NCBI GenBank assembly: GCA_002787775.1
Contig: PCUW01000043.1
Span: forward strand, 1-64,000
From: Bdellovibrionales bacterium CG12_big_fil_rev_8_21_14_0_65_38_15
Lineage (GTDB): Bacteria; Bdellovibrionota; Bacteriovoracia; Bacteriovoracales; Bacteriovoracaceae
Direction: 5' to 3'
DNA: 64,000 bases
Shown here: piece by piece, positions 8,492 through 18,257 of the stretch
How the letters are laid out: each line of letters opens with the position of its first letter
How positions within the stretch are numbered: position 1 is the first letter of the stretch
Made by a program: the position numbers and the translations under genes
The notes under the pieces: model-generated
The model's database searches: none
Seen by the model: only the letters and a program-made list of their open reading frames with translations
What the model was told of the DNA's origin: nothing

Positions 8492-8998
8492 TCACATAAG
8501 TCTTTTAAATAAATTAAATTTTTTGTACTCGGAAATTGCAAAAAATAAAAGAAACACGATAAATATTGTGGCGACTTGACCTAAAAATTTAAAGTTTGGA
8601 TGCATTTCAAATTGAAGCCAATATGGCAATGAAAACAAACTTGCAATCAAAAAAAATAAGCCCAAAATTGAAAAGGATCGACGCTTCATCCTCTCGAAAT
8701 GCAACCCTTTCAATAGTTCCATAATATCATTAAAGTTCTGTTCACTAAGATCTTCCTTCCAAAGTACAAAGGTTCCTTTTTTTGTTTTTAGTGAAAAAGA
8801 GAAGTTGTCTCCCTTTGGTAAGAAAATGCCATCACCGATTTTTTTAAGAAAAAAATTATTTACCTGCTCTGGTAATATCTCAATTAATGGCGCATCATCT
8901 GGAAAAAGTGGAATTAAATGGATTCTCCCACTTTCAACATAAATCTTCTTAATCTTTCCTTTGTACAGAAAAATATGTTTTAATTTAGATAAAATAAT
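8492..8998 (-). CDS. Small PH-like membrane protein, candidate immunity partner, ATT start
   Basis: An open frame continues upstream of the first ATG (8722) for 95 codons with no ATG, GTG or TTG. The protein-like extension includes KIKKIYVESGRIHLIP. A ribosome site AGAGGTGG lies directly before two ATT codons (8998 and 8995), and the ATG at 8722 has none. I therefore place the start at ATT, giving about 168 residues: a soluble beta-rich domain (1-95), then two membrane helices (about 112-130 and 145-162). It begins 20 bases after the RHS stop, the usual place of an RHS immunity gene. An ATT start is rare and implies weak or regulated translation. Decay of the normal start codon is the alternative. 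Confidence 0.5.
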   Translation of the reverse strand: MILSKLKHIFLYKGKIKKIYVESGRIHLIPLFPDDAPLIEILPEQVNNFFLKKIGDGIFLPKGDNFSFSLKTKKGTFVLWKEDLSEQNFNDIMELLKGLHFERMKRRSFSILGLFFLIASLFSLPYWLQFEMHPNFKFLGQVATIFIVFLLFFAISEYKKFNLFKRLM

Positions 8999-9018
8999 CC
9001 ACCACCTCTAGATATTTA

Positions 9019-12000
9019 TTAAAAGCCAAAACCAAAATCACAACTGAAGTCCAAAACACTACTATTTTCAATTTGATTTTCTGACATAGTCGACACACCA
9101 TCATCAGTACAAGCAATAGAGCCAGTGGCTGTTGCATAATCTACTGCTTGCCCCCAAAATGGTACCCCATTTGTCCAGAATGTAACAAGATTTGAGCCCG
9201 CTTGATATGTAGCTGCTTGGTAGCCAGCATTTCTTGCTCTCTCCCAGCTCACTTTTTTACCTTTACTCATAATTAGTTGGTTTGTAGCATTTTGTGCAAA
9301 TGCTAGAAGTCCTGTTGTTATAGGAGTAACAAGGTCTGCACCAAGTGGAGTCAAAAAAACATTTAACGCTAAAGCTGCTCCTCCAGCTGTTTTTGTAAAG
9401 AAATAACTAGATGCTGCAACTAAAGCACTCTGCCAAAATTCGCCGCCATTATTGTTTGAAGCATTAAAACTCGATATCGCAGCGAGGGTCGGCATCAGTA
9501 GCGGACTAAATCCTTTTTTAAATGTAGCAACAATTGTTGCCCAAGGTGCTCGACCTGATGGATCTTTATAACGAAGAGGATTATTTAAAACATATGCATA
9601 CTTATTTGCTACAGACAATGGAGTTTGAAACAACCCTGGATCAGGATCAACTTGTAAAAATCGACCTAATGAACTGTCATAATTACGAGCACGATAAAAA
9701 TACAATCCAGATTCATTATCCAATTCTCGATTTGTATAGCTATGATACGGCTCTATAATTGACGAGTTCGTCGCAGTTCCAGATTCATCAAGGATTTCTC
9801 TTAACGTACCAAACGTTGAATAAAGATAACGCTCTTTCACGGCGCCGCTTGAACTTGCTAGGTGAGTAATCGAACCTAGGCCATCTTTCAAATAAGCTAA
9901 ATTCACTTCTTCTGTTGCCAGTCCCTCAGCCACACCAGCACTTGTAACCTTAACTGAGAGCGTGTCATCGGTCCTTAAGCCTGATGGCGTATACGCCGCT
10001 AATATCACGTTATTCTCATCAAGTTGAGCGATAACTTCTTGTCCAACATAAGCAAAACGACGTGTCTTGTCCGTACTGTTTTGATGATCAATCACCACCT
10101 TCTGCATTCTTCTACCGAGCGCATCGAAGCTGTAGCGAGCCTCTTTTAACAACACATTGTTTTCAAACCACTCGATCTTGGTCAATTGATTTTCGCTTGA
10201 GTAGTGATAGTTTTCTGTCTTAGTTAAGTCTTTTGAAACCTTGCTCGATAGATTTCCATTGTTATCGTAATAATAAAAATAGCGATAATCCTCCTTCAAT
10301 CGCTGGCGCTTTTCATCGTACACATAGGCCCCACCGGCGTCTTGCGTGCGGTTACCGAGTTCGTCGTATTGAAAAGATTCGGAACCAACATCAGGGCCAA
10401 TAGAACTTGTAATCTGTTGATCAGGGTCATAGTTGAATTGATTTTCACCAGCCGGACTTCTCATCGCTGTACGGTTGCCGATCTCATCACGCGCGTACTC
10501 AAATTTTCCGATCACATCGCCGCCAGAATTTTCGTGTCGAATCTCAGTTAAAAAATTGGTGGCATCAAAAACGTGATGTGTGACCGAGCCAGATCTTGAA
10601 ATTTTGGTAAGTCTATTAGCTAAATCAAAGTCGAATTGAAATTCTTCGTTAAAGGGATTTAACAAGGCGCTCAATCGATTAGCGTTGTCATAAACGTAGG
10701 AGAAATTTCCAACCAGCGTTGAAGTATTGGTAACAAGACCCAGTGAATTGTAGTCATGAGTTAAAACTTGACTGCCCATATCTGAAAGCTCACCGCGTCC
10801 TGTCCACGCCTCTTCTTCAACTTTAAATTCTTCTGCGATTCTCGTATAAAAGAATTCAATCGAGCTATTTTTATCGGATATGTATTCAAGATTGCCGTAG
10901 CTGTCATAACTCATTTCATAGACGTTATCAGGAAGCGTTTTCTTAACAAGCTCATCTCGTGAGTTATATTCAAAAGTTTTTAAGTTACCGTTGGGGTCAA
11001 GTTCACTTACTACGTTACCGTTTAAGTCGTAACTTAGGGCCGTTTTAAAACCAAGAGGATCAGTTTTTTCGACCATTTGACCAAGACCATTGTAAGTAAA
11101 TGAGGTCTGATTGCCGCGTGGGTCGACGATTTTCGCCAACTCACCTGTAGCGAGATATTCATAGTTCGTGGTGTTGCCTCTAGCATCAGTCACACTTAAC
11201 AAACGATTGAATAGGTCAAACGAGTTTTGAGTAAACTGTCCTTTGGCATTAGTGGTCTTAACCACATTACCAGCAACATCACGATCATAGGTCGTTACAT
11301 TATTAAGCGCATCCGTAACACTTACTAGATTTAAATATTGACCATAACCATAACTTGTCGTCGCACCTATTGCATTTGTGCGCGTACCAACTAGCCCATC
11401 TTCAGTGTAAGTTGCGCTAGTAATTTGTCCCACATGATTGGTTGAAGATAGCAGTAGTCCTGAAGCTCCTTCATAGACATTTTGAATCCACTGGCCGAGT
11501 GAATTTTCTTGGCGTAAAAGATCGCCGTAATTATTAAACTGGTAAGTCGTCGTCAAATCATTATCAGTTTTTGAGGTCAAGTCGCCCCAACCAGGCTCAT
11601 AGACAAATTCTGCGACAGAATCATCAGGACGAATAATTTTAGTGACACGACCTTCCTCATCGCGCACCATTTCTGTAACTCTTCCCTCGCCATCAGTAAT
11701 TTTTGAAACATAACCATTTTCATCACTACTAAAGATTGTTTCCACACCCTTAGCATCTTTAATCCCATCCACTGCTTCGCCATCAAGTGATTTAAGCGTA
11801 CCCGATACGCCACCTGTATAACTATTGCCAATTGTTGCACTTCCTTTATCTTGAACCACAATCTCTGAATTATCTGGGCGTAGCACTTTCCATAAACGAT
11901 TCCATTCGTTGTAGAGATACTGAACTTTATTATTTCGTTGATCATACTCGGCAGTCATTAGTCCCAAATGATTATACTCGAAACGTTTACTTGAATTATC

Positions 12001-15000
12001 AGGGAAAACAATCTCACTTAACTGATCCCCGTTGTAATAAAGAAAAGTCTCGCGACCAGCAGGATCAAGGATTGAGGCCAGTTTGTCTCCTGCATAATTA
12101 TAGATAATTTCGCTACCAACTTGATCGATAACCTTTACAAGTCTATCCTGCTCGTCATACTCGTAATTTACCAAGCGACCAACACGATCCTGTGATTCAA
12201 CCAAATTTCCACTGACATCAAAGCGATCAACAGCACCGTTGCGATATTCTAAGCGAAAGCTTCCATCAGCTTGTTTAATTAATAATGAGTGGTCATTGGC
12301 CTCCGAAGCAAAAGCGATCTCTTGACCATTAATAGAACCAAATGAAATGCGACGAACTTTATTATGACCTGAATCGAAAACTAAGAGGTTTCCAGACTCG
12401 TCAAGCCCAACATGTTTTGGGTGACATAGGCTTGCCAACAAGGCGCTTTTCCCATCTCCAATTTCACCTGAACCAACACACTGACCTGAACCGGCCACAG
12501 TCGATGCCACTTTGGTAATCATATCAATCGCCACAATACGGTGGTAACCCATATCCGCCACATACATAATCTGACGTTCTTGATCTATCACCATGCCATA
12601 TGGTGAACTAAAGTTCATATCCTCGGCCTGAGCTGTATCCGCAAAAAGGCCACCATCTTGAATTAGTTTCCCTGCATAGGTTTCAATACGACCAGTGGGA
12701 TCAATTTTTCTAATATATCCACGCTCTGTTGTTACATAGATATTTCCAAATCCATCGCTAACAAGCCCTTGTGGATGGTAAAGAGAAGCGCTAACGGCCG
12801 GCCCATTATCTCCATTGTCATAAGTCTGGCCATTGCCTGCGAAAGTTTCGATTGTGTTTGCGACTAAGTTAATTTTGCGAATACGATTGTTACCATAATC
12901 AGCAACAAATAAAGTTCCAGCTTCTTGTCCAGCAGCGATACCTTTAGGAGTATTTAAATATGAGCTTCCAAGTGCTCCATCATTAAAGCCATTGACTTGA
13001 ATGGCCCCCACACTTGGAGGAGGAGTCCAACAATTCACTCGTATGGCCAAACCGAAGTGTTGACTGCAACTTACTCCATCCCAGCCACAAAAGTTTCCCT
13101 CTCTAAATACGTTAGTTGGAATGCCTTGATAACTGCCTGCCACAACTGATGCTTGGTCACTATATTTTAAGATATGCCCAAAGGAGTCAGACATATAAAT
13201 ATCCCCACTCGGTAATTCGAGCATTTGCTCAATTCTACGAGGGCGAGTAAAGTTTCGATAAAAGTAATCACAATGATTACTACCTGTTTGATAGCTAAAT
13301 GAGTATCTTCCGCTAAGATTTGGAATAACTCCGCGCTCAGAAGCGACCTGTGAAACGACGTCATACTCCTTAATCTTATTTCCTTCATCTAAAATTAGAA
13401 AATTATTACCTTTATCAAGATTCGCTGAATAGAAAGTGCCTTGCCCTTCATACACAGTTTCAATGGTATTAGTTTGAGCATAAACAACCGGACTGCCATC
13501 AGCGCGCTCAAGCACAACTCGCGCCCCGCCTTTTGAGTGAATCTTACCGCCCATATTCAAACGCCAACCAGCACCGACGCTTGAGTCTTTCTTATTTTGA
13601 ACGACTAAACCGCCTGAGATATCAGATGGGAATACTTTTTCAAGCTCTCTCGTTTCACTATGTGGCTCACGATTTACGCGTGCTCCACCAAAGAGAGATT
13701 TCGAGCGAGTTTCAATACTACCAATCAAAATTTGATTGAGCTTCATTTCATACTTTGACTGAAACGGCTGAATGCCAGAATCTTGTGAGCTAAGGTCCAT
13801 GGCATAACTCACCACTGACTTATTTGGAAGTCCTGTAAAACGCATCTTTTCAGAAATAATATTGTTTGATGAAAACTGCACATCGAGATAGCTTGGTTGA
13901 TAATAGCCTGTGCCAACAAACTTTGCGCTACCGCTACCAAGGAGACTTCGTTTTCCTCCAAGGGAAATATCAAAAGTAAACTCATCTCGTGGAACATCAA
14001 ATAGATTAGAAATTAAAATATTGGGATTTGCCCACAAAGATTTATAGCTAAGACCGGGGGCAATATCATTACCCATTGTTTTAAAGCTCGGCAGTTGCAC
14101 CGAAGTTGAAACTGCACCATTAAAAGTATCAGCCCCCGGCTTATCGTTACCCGCGAATTGCTTAAACTTAGGTCCAAGTGGCGCCATATAAATTTCTGAG
14201 AAGTGTGTGATGCCAGCTCCTTCTTCAGTTGTCACGGTGGCGCCGCCAACATCCACTCGCGCAAGCCCGTCGATTTCATAAATTCCTTTCACACTATTTT
14301 TAGAGAGGATTACAAGCTGTGCTCCTTCCGGCATATTATAGGTATTTGGTAACGTTAGTTTAACTGGCTCAGAGAATTTAACGCCTGATGGTTCAAAGGC
14401 ATAAATTTTTTCAGGTGATGCAAACTCTGGCACAGGAACGGAAGCGAACTCACTCGCCATTTCAATAATATTGATATCGCCAGTCTTGCTACCATCGGGA
14501 AAAGTCACTGTATCGGCAGGAATATCAAGCTCCACCCCTTCAGCATGTGGGCTTGTTACAATTGTTGCAGCACCATCTTCAATACGAGTTTCCGTACCAT
14601 CAAACATCAATGGTGCGAGATAGATTGGAAACTGGATAACGTTACGCTGAGTCGTTCCAATTGCCACGGCGATATTGGTTTGCGAGTATTTCTTATTTGG
14701 ACCAGAAACTTCTAATGGAATAGTTGTGCCATCAATGGCCAGAGTTTTATCCCCTGTTGCAGGCTCCACGATATTAAAAGCACCCGTGCCATCAGTGAGC
14801 GCTTCTTGTTCTGATTCAATAATACGCACTGTTACCCCGCGAAGAGGATTCCCTTCAATATCCTTAACAACACCTGATAAAGTTGTGTCGATATTGTATT
14901 GCATATAAACCGAGTCTGAGCGACCACTGGCAACGTCTTCGGCATAAAGATTTACAGCAGTGAAAAAATCCATTTCAGCGCTAAAGCTACCATCAGCATT

Positions 15001-17055
15001 TGCCACAATATCTTTAGAATTGAAAAATCCTCCATCAATTTCGACGGTAATTCCCGGCTTTGCCGCAAACATACCGCCGCGAACTTCTAATTTGCCATTA
15101 CTCTTAGGAATAATTGTAATCAAATCGCCATTTAATACTTTAAGTAAGATTTCATAAGTTAGATCAAGGCGAGTTTCGTTACCAGCAAGATCAAAAAAGC
15201 TTGCTGTAACAGCAAAAAAACCTTCGCCAGCAGAGGTTAAGATTTTCTCAAAATTACGCGACTCTGGTGTGTGGTTAACACCGTTCACAGTAATCAATGA
15301 TAAATCTTCATTTGCAGAAGCCTTAAATAAAAAATCTAAGCTGAAAATAGTGTTACCATCGGCCGGTTCGTAAGTAATGACCGCAGGAATGGTGTCAAGC
15401 TCAATGCTGTTAAGCCGTGCCGGAGCTGATACATTTCCCGCTGCATCGGTGCAGATCACCTCAAAGCTATTTTGGCCCTCGACCAATTGAAGGTTGACCG
15501 TAAAAGCCTTTTCATCAGTGATCAAAATGACATTGCCATTATGTAGCACTGTGGTTGTAGTGGGTGAATGATCGTCCACCACAACATCAAGAGCATAGTC
15601 TGGAAAACGTGTTAGTTGATTATCAGGATTTAAAATAGCGAGATTAGCAGCCGTGCGATCAACCCGAACAATATGTGAATGTGTTGCTTCATTGCCCGCA
15701 AAGTCTTTGCCTAAAAAGTTTAGAGTCCATTCACCCTCTTCGATTGGATTTAGATCAGCCATGATTGAGTAAGAACGAGCCAAATCTAGATTGGTAACTT
15801 GAAGTTTATCGCTGAAATCTTTTTGAGAAGAAGTATTGTCAGTTAAAGCGCCGACGCCCGTAAGTTTAAAAGTTGACGAATCAAGACGTCCAAACTCATC
15901 CGCAATCTTTGCTGTAACAAAGGGAAGGTTTTGAGTGTAGCGAACATTGTCGTGAGTTGTTTCACTAATAACAGGCACAATCTCATCAGGACTAACAGGC
16001 ATAGCAAGCGAAATTGCCCCCCATTTGCGTTTGGCTCGATAATTAAAAAATAAAAATTTGAACTTAAAAGTTTTAGTTAATTCAAGCTCAAATAAATTGG
16101 GATCATGTGGCGACAATGGGCCGATGTCGCGTGTTTCAGTATGGGATTCTCCAAGCGCTAAAGACAAACTTTCAAGATTGAACAACTCCTGCCCATTAAA
16201 GCGCAGGGCCACTTCATATTGATGAGCATTATCGTCTTCAACTTCATCATCATTATCAGGTGTATGAGCATAAAGCTGTGGGAAGTTAAAGTTCAAATGT
16301 GAAAGGTTTGTTACTGTGGCGCTGACCTGGGTATTCTCACCCTCAATTGGTGAACCAAGCGGAATAGTTAGAGCAAGGCGGTGACCTGAGAAGTTTGATG
16401 AATAATGTAGCGGTCCTGCTATCTGATTATCAACTTGCAGCGGTTGTGAAAGTTTAGCAAGAACTTGTGGGTCTTGATCGACCACGCGCTCGATACCTGC
16501 AATAGAGGCACTTAGTATAGCAATCATACGATTAATATACTCAGAAAAGAAACGTGCATGTGAATGCTTGAAATACTTGCCATCGCGCAGGTCTTGTAAA
16601 ATGGCGATACGTTTTTGCAGCTTAGCTTTAGTTTTTAAAAGCTTCTCAACTTCCTGGCGCTCGCTTCCCACAAGTACAGTAAGAGCGTTAACCGCATCTC
16701 CTTGCAGCTCTGACGTTGTAAAAGAATATTTAAGCGACTTCTTACCATTAACTTCTTCGATCTCAACTTGATCAGTTACTTCGGTAAGAGTATCGGGAAA
16801 GAAAAAACGTGCTTTTTGATAGCGTTCCTTAAGTCTTTGGCATTTTTCATTCTGATTGTGATGCCACCACTGCACCACACAGATTTCGCCTTGAAAGGTG
16901 TAATTGTCGCCACTCTTAAGGCTCCAGTTGGCATTATCTGGTAAGACGGGTGTGATCTTAAAACCCATCTTGTTATTCGGAGAATACCAACTTGCGTGTA
17001 GAGAAAAAGATGCCAGGGTTATAATTAGCGTAAGAAATGAACAAACGTACCGCAT
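9019..17055 (-). CDS. Giant secreted NHL/YD-repeat (RHS) protein
   Basis: This 2678-residue protein has a signal peptide (MRYVCSFLTLIITLASFSLHA). Next come Ig/cadherin-like segments with DxAGN motifs (about 380-700), a carboxypeptidase-regulatory-like fold with SGVVKDIEGNPLRGV near 725, and NHL repeats (about 1290-1550, for example NNRIRKI). Some 30 YD repeats follow (about 1600-2390). The RHS core (about 2390-2505) ends with GRFLQVDPDPG and YKDPSGR. The last 170 residues are a variable, partly hydrophobic tip rich in Ala and Gly, with no toxin motif that I recognise. GGAG precedes the ATG. The plan resembles teneurin/RHS shells that enclose a tip domain. It lies directly after the lipoprotein gene and directly before a candidate immunity gene. 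It is likely exported to the cell surface and may act in contact with other cells. Confidence 0.9.
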   Translation of the reverse strand: MRYVCSFLTLIITLASFSLHASWYSPNNKMGFKITPVLPDNANWSLKSGDNYTFQGEICVVQWWHHNQNEKCQRLKERYQKARFFFPDTLTEVTDQVEIEEVNGKKSLKYSFTTSELQGDAVNALTVLVGSERQEVEKLLKTKAKLQKRIAILQDLRDGKYFKHSHARFFSEYINRMIAILSASIAGIERVVDQDPQVLAKLSQPLQVDNQIAGPLHYSSNFSGHRLALTIPLGSPIEGENTQVSATVTNLSHLNFNFPQLYAHTPDNDDEVEDDNAHQYEVALRFNGQELFNLESLSLALGESHTETRDIGPLSPHDPNLFELELTKTFKFKFLFFNYRAKRKWGAISLAMPVSPDEIVPVISETTHDNVRYTQNLPFVTAKIADEFGRLDSSTFKLTGVGALTDNTSSQKDFSDKLQVTNLDLARSYSIMADLNPIEEGEWTLNFLGKDFAGNEATHSHIVRVDRTAANLAILNPDNQLTRFPDYALDVVVDDHSPTTTTVLHNGNVILITDEKAFTVNLQLVEGQNSFEVICTDAAGNVSAPARLNSIELDTIPAVITYEPADGNTIFSLDFLFKASANEDLSLITVNGVNHTPESRNFEKILTSAGEGFFAVTASFFDLAGNETRLDLTYEILLKVLNGDLITIIPKSNGKLEVRGGMFAAKPGITVEIDGGFFNSKDIVANADGSFSAEMDFFTAVNLYAEDVASGRSDSVYMQYNIDTTLSGVVKDIEGNPLRGVTVRIIESEQEALTDGTGAFNIVEPATGDKTLAIDGTTIPLEVSGPNKKYSQTNIAVAIGTTQRNVIQFPIYLAPLMFDGTETRIEDGAATIVTSPHAEGVELDIPADTVTFPDGSKTGDINIIEMASEFASVPVPEFASPEKIYAFEPSGVKFSEPVKLTLPNTYNMPEGAQLVILSKNSVKGIYEIDGLARVDVGGATVTTEEGAGITHFSEIYMAPLGPKFKQFAGNDKPGADTFNGAVSTSVQLPSFKTMGNDIAPGLSYKSLWANPNILISNLFDVPRDEFTFDISLGGKRSLLGSGSAKFVGTGYYQPSYLDVQFSSNNIISEKMRFTGLPNKSVVSYAMDLSSQDSGIQPFQSKYEMKLNQILIGSIETRSKSLFGGARVNREPHSETRELEKVFPSDISGGLVVQNKKDSSVGAGWRLNMGGKIHSKGGARVVLERADGSPVVYAQTNTIETVYEGQGTFYSANLDKGNNFLILDEGNKIKEYDVVSQVASERGVIPNLSGRYSFSYQTGSNHCDYFYRNFTRPRRIEQMLELPSGDIYMSDSFGHILKYSDQASVVAGSYQGIPTNVFREGNFCGWDGVSCSQHFGLAIRVNCWTPPPSVGAIQVNGFNDGALGSSYLNTPKGIAAGQEAGTLFVADYGNNRIRKINLVANTIETFAGNGQTYDNGDNGPAVSASLYHPQGLVSDGFGNIYVTTERGYIRKIDPTGRIETYAGKLIQDGGLFADTAQAEDMNFSSPYGMVIDQERQIMYVADMGYHRIVAIDMITKVASTVAGSGQCVGSGEIGDGKSALLASLCHPKHVGLDESGNLLVFDSGHNKVRRISFGSINGQEIAFASEANDHSLLIKQADGSFRLEYRNGAVDRFDVSGNLVESQDRVGRLVNYEYDEQDRLVKVIDQVGSEIIYNYAGDKLASILDPAGRETFLYYNGDQLSEIVFPDNSSKRFEYNHLGLMTAEYDQRNNKVQYLYNEWNRLWKVLRPDNSEIVVQDKGSATIGNSYTGGVSGTLKSLDGEAVDGIKDAKGVETIFSSDENGYVSKITDGEGRVTEMVRDEEGRVTKIIRPDDSVAEFVYEPGWGDLTSKTDNDLTTTYQFNNYGDLLRQENSLGQWIQNVYEGASGLLLSSTNHVGQITSATYTEDGLVGTRTNAIGATTSYGYGQYLNLVSVTDALNNVTTYDRDVAGNVVKTTNAKGQFTQNSFDLFNRLLSVTDARGNTTNYEYLATGELAKIVDPRGNQTSFTYNGLGQMVEKTDPLGFKTALSYDLNGNVVSELDPNGNLKTFEYNSRDELVKKTLPDNVYEMSYDSYGNLEYISDKNSSIEFFYTRIAEEFKVEEEAWTGRGELSDMGSQVLTHDYNSLGLVTNTSTLVGNFSYVYDNANRLSALLNPFNEEFQFDFDLANRLTKISRSGSVTHHVFDATNFLTEIRHENSGGDVIGKFEYARDEIGNRTAMRSPAGENQFNYDPDQQITSSIGPDVGSESFQYDELGNRTQDAGGAYVYDEKRQRLKEDYRYFYYYDNNGNLSSKVSKDLTKTENYHYSSENQLTKIEWFENNVLLKEARYSFDALGRRMQKVVIDHQNSTDKTRRFAYVGQEVIAQLDENNVILAAYTPSGLRTDDTLSVKVTSAGVAEGLATEEVNLAYLKDGLGSITHLASSSGAVKERYLYSTFGTLREILDESGTATNSSIIEPYHSYTNRELDNESGLYFYRARNYDSSLGRFLQVDPDPGLFQTPLSVANKYAYVLNNPLRYKDPSGRAPWATIVATFKKGFSPLLMPTLAAISSFNASNNNGGEFWQSALVAASSYFFTKTAGGAALALNVFLTPLGADLVTPITTGLLAFAQNATNQLIMSKGKKVSWERARNAGYQAATYQAGSNLVTFWTNGVPFWGQAVDYATATGSIACTDDGVSTMSENQIENSSVLDFSCDFGFGF

Positions 17056-17085
17056 GATATGCTCCAGAGTACTAATTTCTTTTAT

Positions 17086-17337
17086 CTAAAGAAGTAAGGC
17101 TAAGAGTTCTTGTTTTTGTTCTTCATTGATCGCGCCCTCTGAAAAGAGCAATTCAATTTCATTGGCATCTAATTGATACTGGGGTTGGGATTGAAGTTCT
17201 TGTTGAACATCCGAGGAGACTTGAGCCGATACAATTACCGTGCTGCCTCCTTGAGATGAGGCTGAGTCACCACCGCCGCTACCGGAGCAGCCAAATAAAA
17301 TAGAACTAAGTAAGAGTGACAGAGCTAACACTTTCAT
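17086..17337 (-). CDS. Small lipoprotein of the RHS operon
   Basis: The 83-residue product has a lipoprotein signal, MKVLALSLLLSSILFGC, with lipobox LFGC (Cys17), followed by a Ser/Gly linker and an acidic helical tail (NEIELLFSEGAINEEQKQEL). It ends 30 bases before the RHS start and has an AGGGG ribosome site. It is probably a membrane anchor or export partner for the giant protein, as with other small lipoproteins encoded beside large surface proteins. That role is inferred from position only. Confidence 0.7.
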   Translation of the reverse strand: MKVLALSLLLSSILFGCSGSGGGDSASSQGGSTVIVSAQVSSDVQQELQSQPQYQLDANEIELLFSEGAINEEQKQELLALLL

Positions 17338-17517
17338 AAAAAAGCCCCTAAAAAATAACCAAGTAACATTGGAATCTATGAATTATCGTCGACAATTCTC
17401 AACTTCTTTAGTTGCATTTTTTTAATAGGCTAGCAATAATTGATCTAAGTATTTAGGAATTTAAATTTTTCACTCGAAAAAAAGTTTTTATAATTTTTTT
17501 TGTGAATAAAGTTTAAG

Positions 17518-17539
17518 CACTGTTGGATTTGTAACAGTG
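17518..17539. promoter_or_regulatory. Inverted repeat upstream of the RHS operon
   Basis: CACTGTT (17518-17524) and AACAGTG (17533-17539) form a perfect 7-bp inverted repeat around an 8-base spacer. It lies 180 bases upstream of the lipoprotein start in a 256-base gap that has no gene. It could be an operator for either the RHS operon or a part of the 3' region of the gene at 17594. A second short repeat, CAACT and AGTTG at 17400-17414, is nearby. Confidence 0.3.
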
Positions 17540-17593
17540 GCAACGATCTAGGTCACTTGCAATAATTACAATGCTTTAATCTCTCTAATTCTT

Positions 17594-18121
17594 TTATGCG
17601 CTCTGATTACTTAGTACTTCGGCCAGATTTTTGCCTGCTGCGAGTAAGACTTTGCCTATTAAGTAATTTAAATGGACAGTATTCAAACTACGTTCTAGCT
17701 CTGGATGGTCTACTCGAAGCTCCTTTCTAACGAATTTCGAAATCTGTTTAAACTTTTTACGATCATGTTTATTGACTGCTTTAAAGTCAAATTCCAACAC
17801 ATTAACCGTAACGGTAATCGTCTCTTTTGTTTTGGTGCGAAACCTCTCTTTGCTGGTATTGCGCTCACCTAATGGATCATAGTTGAGACGCTTGGATACT
17901 TCTTTGATCTTATTAAATCGCTCAATTCCAATCACCCTTTTAAGGTCTCGTGCGAAGTGATGAGCAACTAAGCAGCTGCATTTGATCGGTAACTCTTTGT
18001 CTTTGAATTTACATAGATAAATATTTGCAAAATGAGGAGAACGGTTCAATTTACGTGAGAATTCTTGTCGGTTTAAATTAAGTCTCTCTATGAGCTTTAA
18101 TAATTCAGATGCGTAGATCAT
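17594..18121 (-). CDS. Hypothetical protein with possible helix-turn-helix
   Basis: This 175-residue basic protein has no signal peptide or membrane segment. Residues 5-36 (IERLNLNRQEFSRKLNRSP) have the spacing of a helix-turn-helix, but the recognition helix is unusual. The rest is basic and helical (DRKKFKQISKFVRKEL). It faces away from the zinc-ribbon protein at 18258. I do not recognise the family. DNA or RNA binding is plausible from its charge. Confidence 0.5.
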   Translation of the reverse strand: MIYASELLKLIERLNLNRQEFSRKLNRSPHFANIYLCKFKDKELPIKCSCLVAHHFARDLKRVIGIERFNKIKEVSKRLNYDPLGERNTSKERFRTKTKETITVTVNVLEFDFKAVNKHDRKKFKQISKFVRKELRVDHPELERSLNTVHLNYLIGKVLLAAGKNLAEVLSNQSA

Positions 18122-18257
18122 TTTTCTATCCTTTTAGAACCAAAGAACATTGAAACATAGATCGAAGATTATTTTTACTGACTAAACTTTATGCCTATTA
18201 AAAAAATGTAATAGCAAAAATAATCAAAGGAAGTTCTACTAAGCCGATAAGTTCAAT

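Noticed and set aside
8492-8722. 76-residue gene starting at ATG 8722
   Set aside because: There is no ribosome site and 95 further protein-like codons run upstream in the same frame, so the ATG is probably internal.
9019-17055. Many small open frames within the RHS gene
   Set aside because: They are shadows on the opposite strand or other frames of the long repeat-rich gene.
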